Shown here piece by piece: positions 34,717-42,968 of a stretch of DNA of 64,000 nucleotides. The DNA lies in assembly GCA_009692365.1 (NCBI GenBank), contig SHZJ01000009.1:27564-91563 (forward strand). The letters run 5' to 3'. Position 1 is the stretch's first letter, and every line of letters begins with the position of its first letter. The stretch is from Gammaproteobacteria bacterium. Its GTDB lineage: Bacteria; Pseudomonadota; Gammaproteobacteria; Ga0077536. Below the pieces are notes generated by a model. That model was not told the DNA's origin. It did no database searches and was given only the letters and a program-made list of their open reading frames with translations. A program made the translations under genes and the position numbers.

Positions 34717-36921
34717 ATGGCTAGCAAGATGCCTGCCTATGATGACCACATCGCACGCTTGGTGGAATCGCGCGATTACAACCCCTTCGGCTTGCTCGGC
34801 GCGCACGCCGTTGGGGCGCACTGCGAGGTGCGTGCATGGCGCCCGGGCGCCCACACCGTCGCGCTGCGCACCACCAGCCGCACCCAACCCATGGTGTGCC
34901 TACATCCTGCGGGCCTGTTTGTGGCGCGCGTCCGGCAACCGCCGGCGCGGCCTTGGCGGGTGATCGCCGATGGGGTGGAGGTGGTCGACCCCTATGCCTT
35001 TGCGCCCGGCGCTAACGCTGAGGACCTCTTTCTTTTCACCCAGGGGCGCAACCACCAAAGTTACCGGCTGCTGGGCGCGCACCCCATCACCCGCCAACAC
35101 CTCGCGGGCGTGCGGTTCCGGGTGTGGGCGCCGGGCGCGGAGCGGGTTTCGGTCGTGGGCGACTTCAACCACTGGGATGGACGCTGCCACCCCTTGCAAA
35201 CGCTCGGTGAGTCTGGCGTGTGGGAATTATTCATCCCCGGCATCGCGGCTGGCGGGCGCTACAAGTTTGAATTGCGCCAGCGCGACAGCGGACAGGTGAT
35301 CCTGCGCGCCGACCCGTACGCGAACGCCGCGGAACTGCGACCGGCCACGGCCTCGCGGGTGGTGGGTGGCAGCGCTTTCGACTGGCAAGACTCGACCTGG
35401 CTGCGGGCGCGCGCCGCGCACGACTGGCGGCACACGCCGTTCAACGCCTACGAGCTCCACGCCGGTTCTTGGCTGCGTCATCCGGATGGGCGCTTTTATC
35501 ACTGGCGAGAATTAGCCGCGCGCCTCGTGCCCTACGTGCGTGCACGCGGCTATACGCATATCGAGCTGCTGCCGATTACCGAGCACCCGCTGGACGAGTC
35601 CTGGGGTTATCAGAGCACGGGGTTTTTCGCTCCTAGCGCACGCTTCGGCGATCCCGATGGCCTGCGCGTGCTGGTCCAGGCCTGCCATGCCGCCGGCATC
35701 GGCGTGGTCTTGGACTGGGTGCCCGGACACTTCCCGGCCGATGACGGCGCGCTGGCACATTTCGACGGCAGCGCGCTGTATGAGCACGCCGACCCGCGTC
35801 TCCAGCGTCACCCGGACTGGGGCACCAGCATTTTCAATTACGGCCGCCCGGAAATTTGCAGCTTTTTGCTCTCCAGCGCCCACTATTGGCTGGCTGAGTT
35901 TCACTTCGACGGCCTGCGGGTAGATGCGGTGGCGTCGATGCTCTACCTCGATTACTCGCGCCGGCCCGGCGAGTGGACCCCCAATCGCCACGGCGGCCAC
36001 GAGAATTTAGAGGCGGTGGCGTTTATCCGAGCACTCAACGAGATGGTGGCAACCGACTTTCCCGGCGTGCTAACCATGGCCGAGGAATCCACCACCTGGC
36101 CGGGCGTCACCCAATCGGTGGCCGCTGGGGGGCTAGGTTTTTCGCTTAAATGGAATATGGGTTGGATGAACGACAGCCTGCGCTATTTCGGGCTCGACCC
36201 GATCTACCGGCGCCACCACCACGCGCTGCTAACTTTTGCCCAGATTTACGCCTACAGCGAGCGCTTTATGCTGCCCCTATCGCACGATGAAGTGGTGCAC
36301 GGCAAAGGCAGCCTGCTCAATAAAATGCCGGGCGAGGGGTGGCAGCGTTACGCCAATCTGCGCCTGCTGTTGGCTTGGCAGCTGACCACCCCGGGCAAAA
36401 AACTCGGTTTTATGGGCAATGAGTTTGGCCAGTCGCGCGAGTGGGCCTGCAACCGCGAACTGGATTGGGCGCAGGCGGCGACGCCCGCGCATGCCGGCAT
36501 CGACCGTCTACTCACGGACCTCAACCTGCTGTATCGCGATTTGCCGGCACTCCACGAACTGGACCACGATGCTGCGGGCTTTCAATGGCTGGATTGCAAC
36601 GATGCAGCGCACTCCACGCTGTCCTTCATCCGGCGCGGCCGCGGGTCTGCGTGGCTGGTGGTGGTGGTCAATTTCACCCCCGTGACCCGCGCCGGCTTTC
36701 GCTTAGGCCTACCGCAGGCAGGTGCTTACCGGACCCTGCTCAATAGCGATTCCCGCCACTACGGTGGCAGCGATCTTGGCGCCACCCACTTGCAAGCCCA
36801 CCCCCAAACGGGACACGAGCAACCCGCCTGCGCCGTGTTCACACTGCCGCCGCTGGCCGCGCTGATTTTACTCCCCGCCCACCTTGACGCTAGCGCCCAG
36901 CCGGCCCCACCTGCGGCTTAG
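34717..36921 (+). CDS. glgB: 1,4-alpha-glucan branching enzyme
   Basis: This GH13 enzyme of about 734 aa makes alpha-1,6 branches in glycogen. An N-terminal CBM48-type pair of domains (VRFRVWAPGAERVSVVGDFN) precedes the barrel. With start ATG 34717, the nucleophile is D403 in FDGLRVDAVASML and the acid is E456 in TMAEESTTWPG, close to D405 and E458 in E. coli. LSHDEVVHGKGSL is also intact. The open frame reaches back to TTG 34678, which overlaps the divergent promoter. No glgC or glgA is present in the window. Confidence 0.95.
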   Translation: MASKMPAYDDHIARLVESRDYNPFGLLGAHAVGAHCEVRAWRPGAHTVALRTTSRTQPMVCLHPAGLFVARVRQPPARPWRVIADGVEVVDPYAFAPGANAEDLFLFTQGRNHQSYRLLGAHPITRQHLAGVRFRVWAPGAERVSVVGDFNHWDGRCHPLQTLGESGVWELFIPGIAAGGRYKFELRQRDSGQVILRADPYANAAELRPATASRVVGGSAFDWQDSTWLRARAAHDWRHTPFNAYELHAGSWLRHPDGRFYHWRELAARLVPYVRARGYTHIELLPITEHPLDESWGYQSTGFFAPSARFGDPDGLRVLVQACHAAGIGVVLDWVPGHFPADDGALAHFDGSALYEHADPRLQRHPDWGTSIFNYGRPEICSFLLSSAHYWLAEFHFDGLRVDAVASMLYLDYSRRPGEWTPNRHGGHENLEAVAFIRALNEMVATDFPGVLTMAEESTTWPGVTQSVAAGGLGFSLKWNMGWMNDSLRYFGLDPIYRRHHHALLTFAQIYAYSERFMLPLSHDEVVHGKGSLLNKMPGEGWQRYANLRLLLAWQLTTPGKKLGFMGNEFGQSREWACNRELDWAQAATPAHAGIDRLLTDLNLLYRDLPALHELDHDAAGFQWLDCNDAAHSTLSFIRRGRGSAWLVVVVNFTPVTRAGFRLGLPQAGAYRTLLNSDSRHYGGSDLGATHLQAHPQTGHEQPACAVFTLPPLAALILLPAHLDASAQPAPPAA

Positions 36922-38471
36922 GCGGGGAGCGCCCCCGGCCGGCCGGCGGCGACCACCCAACTCGAGAAAGTGGTGATGCCGGTATGGGGGTCGCGAATAT
37001 CTGCCACCCCGCGCAGGTCAGCCGTGAGTCGCTGCGGGGTCAGCGTCAGGCGCACATAGCCATGGTAGGCACCGGTCGCGAGATGAATATGCGGACCTTC
37101 GGCTTGGGCGGCAGCGAGCACTGCCGCCGACGGTGGGTGGGAGGTGATCGAGCCGCCCACGAACTCCGTGCTGATGGTGGCGGATTCTGGGCGATTAAAA
37201 TCGCGCTTCAAATCGGCGACCCAAAAAGAATGCACATTCCCGCCGATGACCACCGGGTTCGCCACCTGACCGGCGGCCAACTGCTGGAATAAGCGTTCGC
37301 GGGCGGCCGGATAGCCGTCCCAGCCGTCCGCGTAAAACCGCTGGCCGGGCCCCGCAAGACTGTCGGATTGCGCCATCAGCGTTTGCTGGGCCAAGATATT
37401 CCAGTGGGTCTTAGACGCCGCCAGACCGGCCCCCAGCCAGGCTTCTTGCCGTGCACCCAGCAGCGTCGCCGCCGGATCTAGCCGGGCCGCGCAGTTTTTA
37501 ATCACATTGCCCCCACCACGGCCCGGCTTTGGACACGGTTGTGGCGAGCGGTATTGCCGGTCGTCGAGCAACTTAAAATCCACCAACCGACCAAAATTCA
37601 CGCTCGTATACAGGCGCAAGTCCGGCCCAAAGGGCACCATGCTCCGCGGCACAGGCATGTGCTCATACCACGCTTGGTAGGCGGCGGCGCGGCGCGCCAA
37701 AAACCAGCGGGGCGCGTCCGCGTTTTGCGAGCGGTCATCGGCGTAATCGTTTTCCACTTCGTGGTCGTCCCACACCATCAGCCACGGGCAGGCGGCGTGG
37801 GCCGCCTGCAGTGACTCGTCCTGTTTGTAACAGGCGTAACGGGCCCGATAGTCCTCCAAGGTGACCGGGGTGGGCCCCTCGTGGGGCCGCACCGGCCGCT
37901 CGCCCCAGGAACTCTCGTAAATGTAATCACCCAGATGGATCACTAAATCCAAGGTCTCGGCCGCGAGGTGGCGATAAGCGCCGTAATAACCCTGTTCAAA
38001 CTGTTGGCACGACGCAAAGGCGAAACGCAGCTGGTCTACCTTGGCGCCGAGCCGCGGCGCGGTGCGGGTACGCCCCACGGGGCTGCTGGCCGCACCGGCG
38101 TGGAAGCGGTACCAATACTCGCGCGCCGGGGCCAAGGTGCGGACTTCCACATGCACCGAATGGCCCCACGCCGGTTCGGCATACGCAACCCCGCTGGCCG
38201 CCATTTTTTTGAAACCGGCGTCTTCGGCCACCTCCCAGCGCACCGGCACGACGACCGGCGGCATGCCGCCACCCGGCGCGTAGGGCAGCGGGGCGAGCCG
38301 CGTCCACAGCACGACCCCGCTGGGTGAGGGATAACCTGAGGCGACACCGAGCGTGAAAGTTTGGGCCGTGACGAGTGGCTGGGCCCTCAGGCGAGGCAGC
38401 GCGCCGGCCGCGCCCAGCGCCGCGAGTCCCTGCAGAAAACGACGTCGCTCAGGGATTGCCAGATGGCGCAT
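36918..38471 (-). CDS. PhoD-type alkaline phosphatase, Tat-exported
   Basis: This 517-aa protein starts with a twin-arginine signal (ERRRFLQGLAALGAAGAL), so it is exported folded to the periplasm. A PhoD N-terminal beta domain (VASGYPSPSGVVLWTRLAP) precedes the metallophosphatase with FASCQQFEQGYYGAYRHLA, HLGDYIYESSWGERP and MVWDDHEVENDYADD. Known members need Ca and Fe and cleave phosphate mono- and diesters. One conserved motif, usually GDVH, reads GGNVHSFWVADL here, an Asp to Asn change. It is convergent with glgB; the two stop codons overlap. Confidence 0.88.
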   Translation of the reverse strand: MRHLAIPERRRFLQGLAALGAAGALPRLRAQPLVTAQTFTLGVASGYPSPSGVVLWTRLAPLPYAPGGGMPPVVVPVRWEVAEDAGFKKMAASGVAYAEPAWGHSVHVEVRTLAPAREYWYRFHAGAASSPVGRTRTAPRLGAKVDQLRFAFASCQQFEQGYYGAYRHLAAETLDLVIHLGDYIYESSWGERPVRPHEGPTPVTLEDYRARYACYKQDESLQAAHAACPWLMVWDDHEVENDYADDRSQNADAPRWFLARRAAAYQAWYEHMPVPRSMVPFGPDLRLYTSVNFGRLVDFKLLDDRQYRSPQPCPKPGRGGGNVIKNCAARLDPAATLLGARQEAWLGAGLAASKTHWNILAQQTLMAQSDSLAGPGQRFYADGWDGYPAARERLFQQLAAGQVANPVVIGGNVHSFWVADLKRDFNRPESATISTEFVGGSITSHPPSAAVLAAAQAEGPHIHLATGAYHGYVRLTLTPQRLTADLRGVADIRDPHTGITTFSSWVVAAGRPGALPA

Positions 38472-38668
38472 GGAATCTCCTCACTCGCACTTGCCACGCA
38501 AGGGTGGCACCCGGAGATGACGGCCGCCGGACGGCTGGGGCCGCGCAGCTAGGCTCCTCGTCCATCGCCAACGAGGCCCGCCGCGGGCGACGCGGGACGG
38601 CCGGCGTCATCCCCCATTGGCACAGTCAGACGCTAAGATACCAGCACCAGGCCACGAGTGAAGAGCAC

Positions 38669-39931
38669 ATGCGAGCACTGATCATCGGCGGGGGCCTTTT
38701 GGGTCTCACGACCGCCTACTTTCTGCGCCAGCATGGTCTGGAAGTGACGGTGGTCGACCGGGAACCCGGGCCGGGCCGGGCCACCAGCTTCGCCAACGGC
38801 GGCATGCTGCACGCAAGCTTAGCGAATCCTTGGAACGAGCCCGGCGTGTTCTGGCACGCCTTCAAGATGCTGGGCCGGGAAGACGCCCCCCTGCTGGTGC
38901 GCATGAAGGCGCTGCCCTCGCTGCTCGGGTGGGGCCTGACTTTTGTCCGGCATTCGCAACCGGCGCGCTATCTGCGCAACTTCGAAAAAAACGTCCACCT
39001 CGCGCGCTACTCCTTGGCGCTCATGCAGGAATTTCGCGCCGTCTTAGGCACCGATTACGACTACGCCGGACGGGGCACGCTAAAACTATTTCGCAGCGCC
39101 GCGCCCTTCGCGGCCGCGCAGGTCATGAGTCAGCAGTTGGGCACTTGGGGGGTCCCCTACGAGGTCCTGAGCGGCGCTGCGGCGGTGGCGCTAGAACCCG
39201 CCCTGACGCCGATCGAGTCGGCGATCACGGGCGGCCTGTACTTTCCGGCAGACGAATCGGGTGACGCCCAGCGCTTTTGCGAATTGCTCACCGCGCACTG
39301 CCGCGCGCAGGGCGTGCGTTTCGAGTTCGGGTTGCAGGTGCAGCGCCTGCTGCGCCGCGGTACTCGCATCGAGGGCGTTTTGGGTTCCCAGGGTCTCATG
39401 ACGGCCGACGCCTACGTGCTGGCGGCCGGTAGTTACGCCACCCCGCTCGCCCACGCGGTCGGGGTGGCCGTGCCCGTGCGTCCCGTCAAGGGCTATTCCC
39501 TCACGCTCGACACCGGCGACTGGCCGGGGCGCCCCAGCCGTCCGGTCATCGACGACGCCCTGCACGCCGCGGTCTGCCCCTTGGGGAACCGCTTACGGGT
39601 CGCCGGCACAGCGGAATTTGCGGGTTTTGATCTGAGGCTGACCCCCGCGCGCCTGAACAACCTGTTTGACCTCGTGACGCAGCTCTACCCGAGTATTGCG
39701 CCCCATCTCGATCGCCAGCGCGCCGCGCGCTGGTGTGGTTTGCGACCGATGAGCGCGGACGGCGTGGGCATTATGGGGCGCACGCCGGTGACTAATCTTT
39801 ATCTCAATACCGGGCACGGACCGCTGGGCTGGACCATGGCCGCAGGGGCGGGCCGACTGGTCGCCGACGACATCGCGGGCAAGCCCACCGAACTGAACCT
39901 TGAGGCTTACCAACTGGCGCGCTTTGGCTAG
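38669..39931 (+). CDS. dadA: D-amino acid dehydrogenase-like FAD enzyme
   Basis: This 420-aa flavoprotein starts at ATG 38669 with MRALIIGGGLLGLTTAYFLR, a GxGxxG FAD loop. It follows the DadA pattern: VVDREPGPGRATSFANGG, VPVRPVKGYSLTLDTGDW, LRPMSADGVGIMGRTP and LNTGHGPLGWTMAAGAGR. It should oxidise D-amino acids to keto acids plus ammonia at the inner membrane. The frame is open about 98 codons upstream without homology, and the loop defines the start. The zinc-ribbon gene follows after 19 bp. Confidence 0.88.
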   Translation: MRALIIGGGLLGLTTAYFLRQHGLEVTVVDREPGPGRATSFANGGMLHASLANPWNEPGVFWHAFKMLGREDAPLLVRMKALPSLLGWGLTFVRHSQPARYLRNFEKNVHLARYSLALMQEFRAVLGTDYDYAGRGTLKLFRSAAPFAAAQVMSQQLGTWGVPYEVLSGAAAVALEPALTPIESAITGGLYFPADESGDAQRFCELLTAHCRAQGVRFEFGLQVQRLLRRGTRIEGVLGSQGLMTADAYVLAAGSYATPLAHAVGVAVPVRPVKGYSLTLDTGDWPGRPSRPVIDDALHAAVCPLGNRLRVAGTAEFAGFDLRLTPARLNNLFDLVTQLYPSIAPHLDRQRAARWCGLRPMSADGVGIMGRTPVTNLYLNTGHGPLGWTMAAGAGRLVADDIAGKPTELNLEAYQLARFG

Positions 39932-39950
39932 CGCTGCGGGGAGGATTTCA

Positions 39951-40343
39951 ATGCAGAAAATTGACAACCTCGTGTGTTGGCGCTGCGGCGCCTCCCTAGC
40001 GGAAGAACCGCTGCCCCTCGCCCGCGAAGCGGCCTGTGCGCAGTGTGGCACCGCGCTGCACGCCTGTCGGCTCTGCCTGTTCTACGACCGCGGGGTCGCC
40101 AACGAATGCCGCGAACCCATCGCTGAGCGGGTGGTCGACAAAGTGCGTGGTAATTTCTGCGGTTATCTCAGCCCGCGCGCCGGCGCCCACGCCACCGCCG
40201 GCCCCGGTGCGGCGGTCGCACGCACGGGTCTAGACGCCTTGTTTGGGCTCGGCGCACCGGGCGCGGCGACCTCCCCTACCAGCGCGGAGGCGGCACGCGC
40301 GGCGCTCAATTCGTTGTTCGACAGTGAACCAAAAGCGCCTTAA
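39951..40343 (+). CDS. Cysteine-rich zinc-ribbon-like protein, function unknown
   Basis: This 130-aa protein has paired cysteines in CWRCG, CAQCG and CRLCLFYD, plus C near residue 55 and FCGY near residue 70, as expected for two small zinc-binding knuckles. An Ala-rich linker leads to two short repeats, GLDALFGL and ALNSLFDS. GGGAGGA precedes ATG 39951; the open frame from 39900 is not needed. It lies just downstream of dadA. I do not recognise a named family. Confidence 0.7.
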   Translation: MQKIDNLVCWRCGASLAEEPLPLAREAACAQCGTALHACRLCLFYDRGVANECREPIAERVVDKVRGNFCGYLSPRAGAHATAGPGAAVARTGLDALFGLGAPGAATSPTSAEAARAALNSLFDSEPKAP

Positions 40344-40503
40344 TCGAGCGCGAACGTACCGCTCGCAGGGCCCGGCTTGAGCACATGCGGGGGTCCGAAC
40401 GAATAGGCTAGACTAGGCCCGTCGCGTCGTCGTCGCCGCCCCGGCCGGCCGTCGTGACCGACGCCCGGCCAGCCCTGCCCGCCATCCCAAACAGGAGACC
40501 GCC

Positions 40504-41355
40504 ATGCACGAACTCACTACCACCTTACTGGCCGACGGCTTTGTATTTCTGGAGGGCCCGCGCTGGCATCAGGGCAGCCTGTGGGTGTCCGATATGTGGG
40601 GCTTCAAGGTCTATCGCATCAGCATCGATGGGGCGCGCGAAGTGCTTTTTGAACTCCCCGAGCGCCCGTCGGGTCTGGGCTTTCTGCCGGATGGCACGCC
40701 CCTAGTCGTGTCCATGGCCAACCGCAAAGTGCTCAAACTTGTGAACGGGGCTCTGGTAGAGCACGCCGACCTCTCGGCGCATGCCACGGCCGACTGCAAC
40801 GATATGGTCGTCGATGCGCAAGGGCGCGCGTACGTCGGCAATTTTGGTTTCGACCTCTTTAACGGCGCCCCGCCCCAAATGGCGGACCTCGTCCGGGTCG
40901 ACCTCGATGGCAGCACTCACGTTGTGGCACAGGGGCTTAATTTCCCCAACGGCGCGGTGCTCACCAACGGTGGGCGCACGCTGGTCGTGGCCGAAACCTT
41001 CGGCAATATGCTCACCGCGTTTGACCTCTCGGACGCTGGCACGCTGTCTAATCGGCGGGTCTGGGCCGCCCTGGGTGAGCGCACGCCCGACGGCATTTGC
41101 CTGGATCAAGACGGCGCCATTTGGGTGGCTTCCTTCATGACCAGCGAGTTTGTGCGCGTGCTGGAAGGTGGTGCCGTGAGCGATATCGTGGCCGTGCCCG
41201 GGCGAGCGGCGGTCGCCTGCCAACTGGGCGGCGAGGATGGCCGCACCCTGTTTTGCCTGACTTATGCCGGCACCATCGACGACCTCCACCACGGCAAAGT
41301 GGCCGGTGCCATCGAAACGGTGCGGGTCAACTCGCCTGCGGCTGGCTCACCCTAA
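40504..41355 (+). CDS. SMP-30/gluconolactonase-like protein
   Basis: This 283-aa six-bladed beta-propeller has FLEGPRWHQGSLWVSDMWG at the N-terminus, then ADCNDMVVDAQGRAYVGNFGF, LNFPNGAVLTNGGRTLVVAET and ERTPDGICLDQDGAIWVASF. The Glu, Asn and Asp metal-site positions of the SMP-30 family are visible. Members hydrolyse lactones such as gluconolactone. GGAG seven nt before ATG supports the start. No sugar-acid genes are adjacent, so the substrate is open. Confidence 0.85.
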   Translation: MHELTTTLLADGFVFLEGPRWHQGSLWVSDMWGFKVYRISIDGAREVLFELPERPSGLGFLPDGTPLVVSMANRKVLKLVNGALVEHADLSAHATADCNDMVVDAQGRAYVGNFGFDLFNGAPPQMADLVRVDLDGSTHVVAQGLNFPNGAVLTNGGRTLVVAETFGNMLTAFDLSDAGTLSNRRVWAALGERTPDGICLDQDGAIWVASFMTSEFVRVLEGGAVSDIVAVPGRAAVACQLGGEDGRTLFCLTYAGTIDDLHHGKVAGAIETVRVNSPAAGSP

Positions 41356-41380
41356 ACGCTAAACCCCCGCAGGGCGCGCC

Positions 41381-42361
41381 ATGATCAACGCTTTCTATCT
41401 CGAGTCTGGGCGCTTACGCCAGTGGCCGGTGGGTTCGCTGGCAGACATGCGCTCGAGTCGCACGGTGTGGATGGATTTCTTTGAGGCTAGCGCCGAGGAG
41501 CGCCAATGGGCCCGTGAGATTTACGGGTTCAAGCTCCCGGACGACGACTCCGAGGACGAAGAAGTGGGCGACATCGAAGCCAGCGCGCGCTTTTTTGTCG
41601 AGGAATCCGGCGCGCTGCGGATACGCTCCGATTTTTTCCTGCTGGGCGATGACGGGGGCGAAAACCTGCGGGTGTCCTTCGTGCTCAAAGACAATGTGCT
41701 GTTTAGCGTGCACTCCGAAGACCTCGCCTCGTTCCGGCTGTTGCGCCTACGCGCGCGCAGCCAGCCGGGCTATGTGGAAGACGGCAAAGACGTGCTGTTG
41801 GAGTTGTATGCGGCCAACGTCGAGTATTCGGCAGATGCGCTCGAAGGCCTTTATCAGCGCTTGAACGCGTTCAGCGACAAAGTACTGAGCAGCCATGTCG
41901 ACGACGAAATCGCGGCCACGGTGTTGTCCGATATCGCGCGTGAGGAAGACCTCAATGGCCAAGTTCGGCGCAATCTCATGGACACCCGCCGCGCGCTCTC
42001 GGCGCTGATGCGCAGCAAACTGCTGGCCAGCGAGCAATTCGACAACGCCCGCCACATCCTGCGCGATATTGATTCGCTGGATGGCCACACGGGTTTTCTT
42101 TTCGACAAGCTCAATTTCCTGATGGCCGCCACCGTCGGCTTCATCAATATCAACCAGAACAAAATCATCAAGATTTTTTCGGTGGCCTCGGTGGCCTTGC
42201 TGCCGCCCACTCTCATCGCGAGCCTCTACGGCATGAATTTCAAATTCATGCCCGAGCTCAACTGGCAGTTTGGCTATGGCTTTGCCTTGTGTGTGATGCT
42301 GCTTTCCATCGTCGCGCCGTTTTGGTTCTTTCGCCGCAAAGGCTGGCTCAAACTCAACTGA
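41381..42361 (+). CDS. corA: CorA-family magnesium/cobalt transporter
   Basis: This 326-aa protein has the CorA layout: an acidic N-terminal cytosolic funnel (DDDSEDEEVGD), a long stalk helix and two C-terminal membrane segments. The signature YGMN (SLYGMNFKFMPEL) closes the first segment. It forms a pentameric divalent-cation channel, probably for Mg2+. The basic C-terminus RRKGWLKLN is typical. It begins 25 bp after the SMP-30 gene and may share its transcript. Confidence 0.95.
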   Translation: MINAFYLESGRLRQWPVGSLADMRSSRTVWMDFFEASAEERQWAREIYGFKLPDDDSEDEEVGDIEASARFFVEESGALRIRSDFFLLGDDGGENLRVSFVLKDNVLFSVHSEDLASFRLLRLRARSQPGYVEDGKDVLLELYAANVEYSADALEGLYQRLNAFSDKVLSSHVDDEIAATVLSDIAREEDLNGQVRRNLMDTRRALSALMRSKLLASEQFDNARHILRDIDSLDGHTGFLFDKLNFLMAATVGFININQNKIIKIFSVASVALLPPTLIASLYGMNFKFMPELNWQFGYGFALCVMLLSIVAPFWFFRRKGWLKLN

Positions 42362-42452
42362 GCCGCCCACGAGCCACCCCGCCGCGGCTTTGCGGTGACC
42401 CGTATTACCGTTAGGCGGCACCTCCATCAGCGCCCACTAGGAGTGAATATCC

Positions 42453-42911
42453 GTGAACGAGTACGGTAACGAACCGGTCTACGCCGGGTTTTGGATCCGG
42501 GTCGCTGCCGTGCTGCTCGACACCTTCCTGCTGTTTGCGCTGGTGACCTACCCCCTCGCCATGCTGTTTGGATCAAACGTCCTGGACGACCCGACACTCA
42601 GCGCGAGTCTGTTCAGAATTGCCCAAGGTTCGCTGTTCCCGCTGGTCTTGACCCTGTGGCTATGGCGGGTCCGCGGGGCTACCCCGGGCAAAATGCTGCT
42701 GGGCCTGAAAATTATCGACCTCGCCACCCTGGGCCCCTTGACGCTGGGGCAGGCCGTGGGTCGCTACTTGGGCTATTTTCTGTCGTTGCTGACGCTGGGG
42801 GCGGGTTTTTTATGGGTTGCGATCGACCGCAGAAAACAAGGTTTTCACGACAAACTCAGCGGCACCGTGGTCATCCATACCCGCCCGCGCGCGCCGCCGC
42901 CGGCCGCCTAG
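42453..42911 (+). CDS. RDD-family membrane protein
   Basis: This 152-aa protein has an early RVAAVLLDTFLLFALV segment with the Arg and Asp that name the family. RGATPGKMLLGLKIIDL and a final YFLSLLTLGAGFLWVAIDRRKQGFHDKLSGTVV are also typical RDD elements. It has about four membrane segments. GTG is the start, with AGGAGTG ten nt upstream. Function of the family is mostly unknown; some members affect ion exchange. Confidence 0.88.
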   Translation: MNEYGNEPVYAGFWIRVAAVLLDTFLLFALVTYPLAMLFGSNVLDDPTLSASLFRIAQGSLFPLVLTLWLWRVRGATPGKMLLGLKIIDLATLGPLTLGQAVGRYLGYFLSLLTLGAGFLWVAIDRRKQGFHDKLSGTVVIHTRPRAPPPAA

Positions 42912-42939
42912 CACGGCCACGGTTCGCCCGCTGGGCGGT

Positions 42940-42964
42940 CTGGCCCCTCGCGGGGCGAGGCCAG
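42940..42964. terminator. Possible bidirectional terminator hairpin
   Basis: CTGG plus CCTCG (42940-42950, with a two-base CC bulge) pair with CGAGG plus CCAG (42956-42964) around a CGGGG loop. It sits between the convergent RDD and acyl-CoA synthetase genes. No T-tract is present. Confidence 0.4.
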
Positions 42965-42968
42965 CGCC

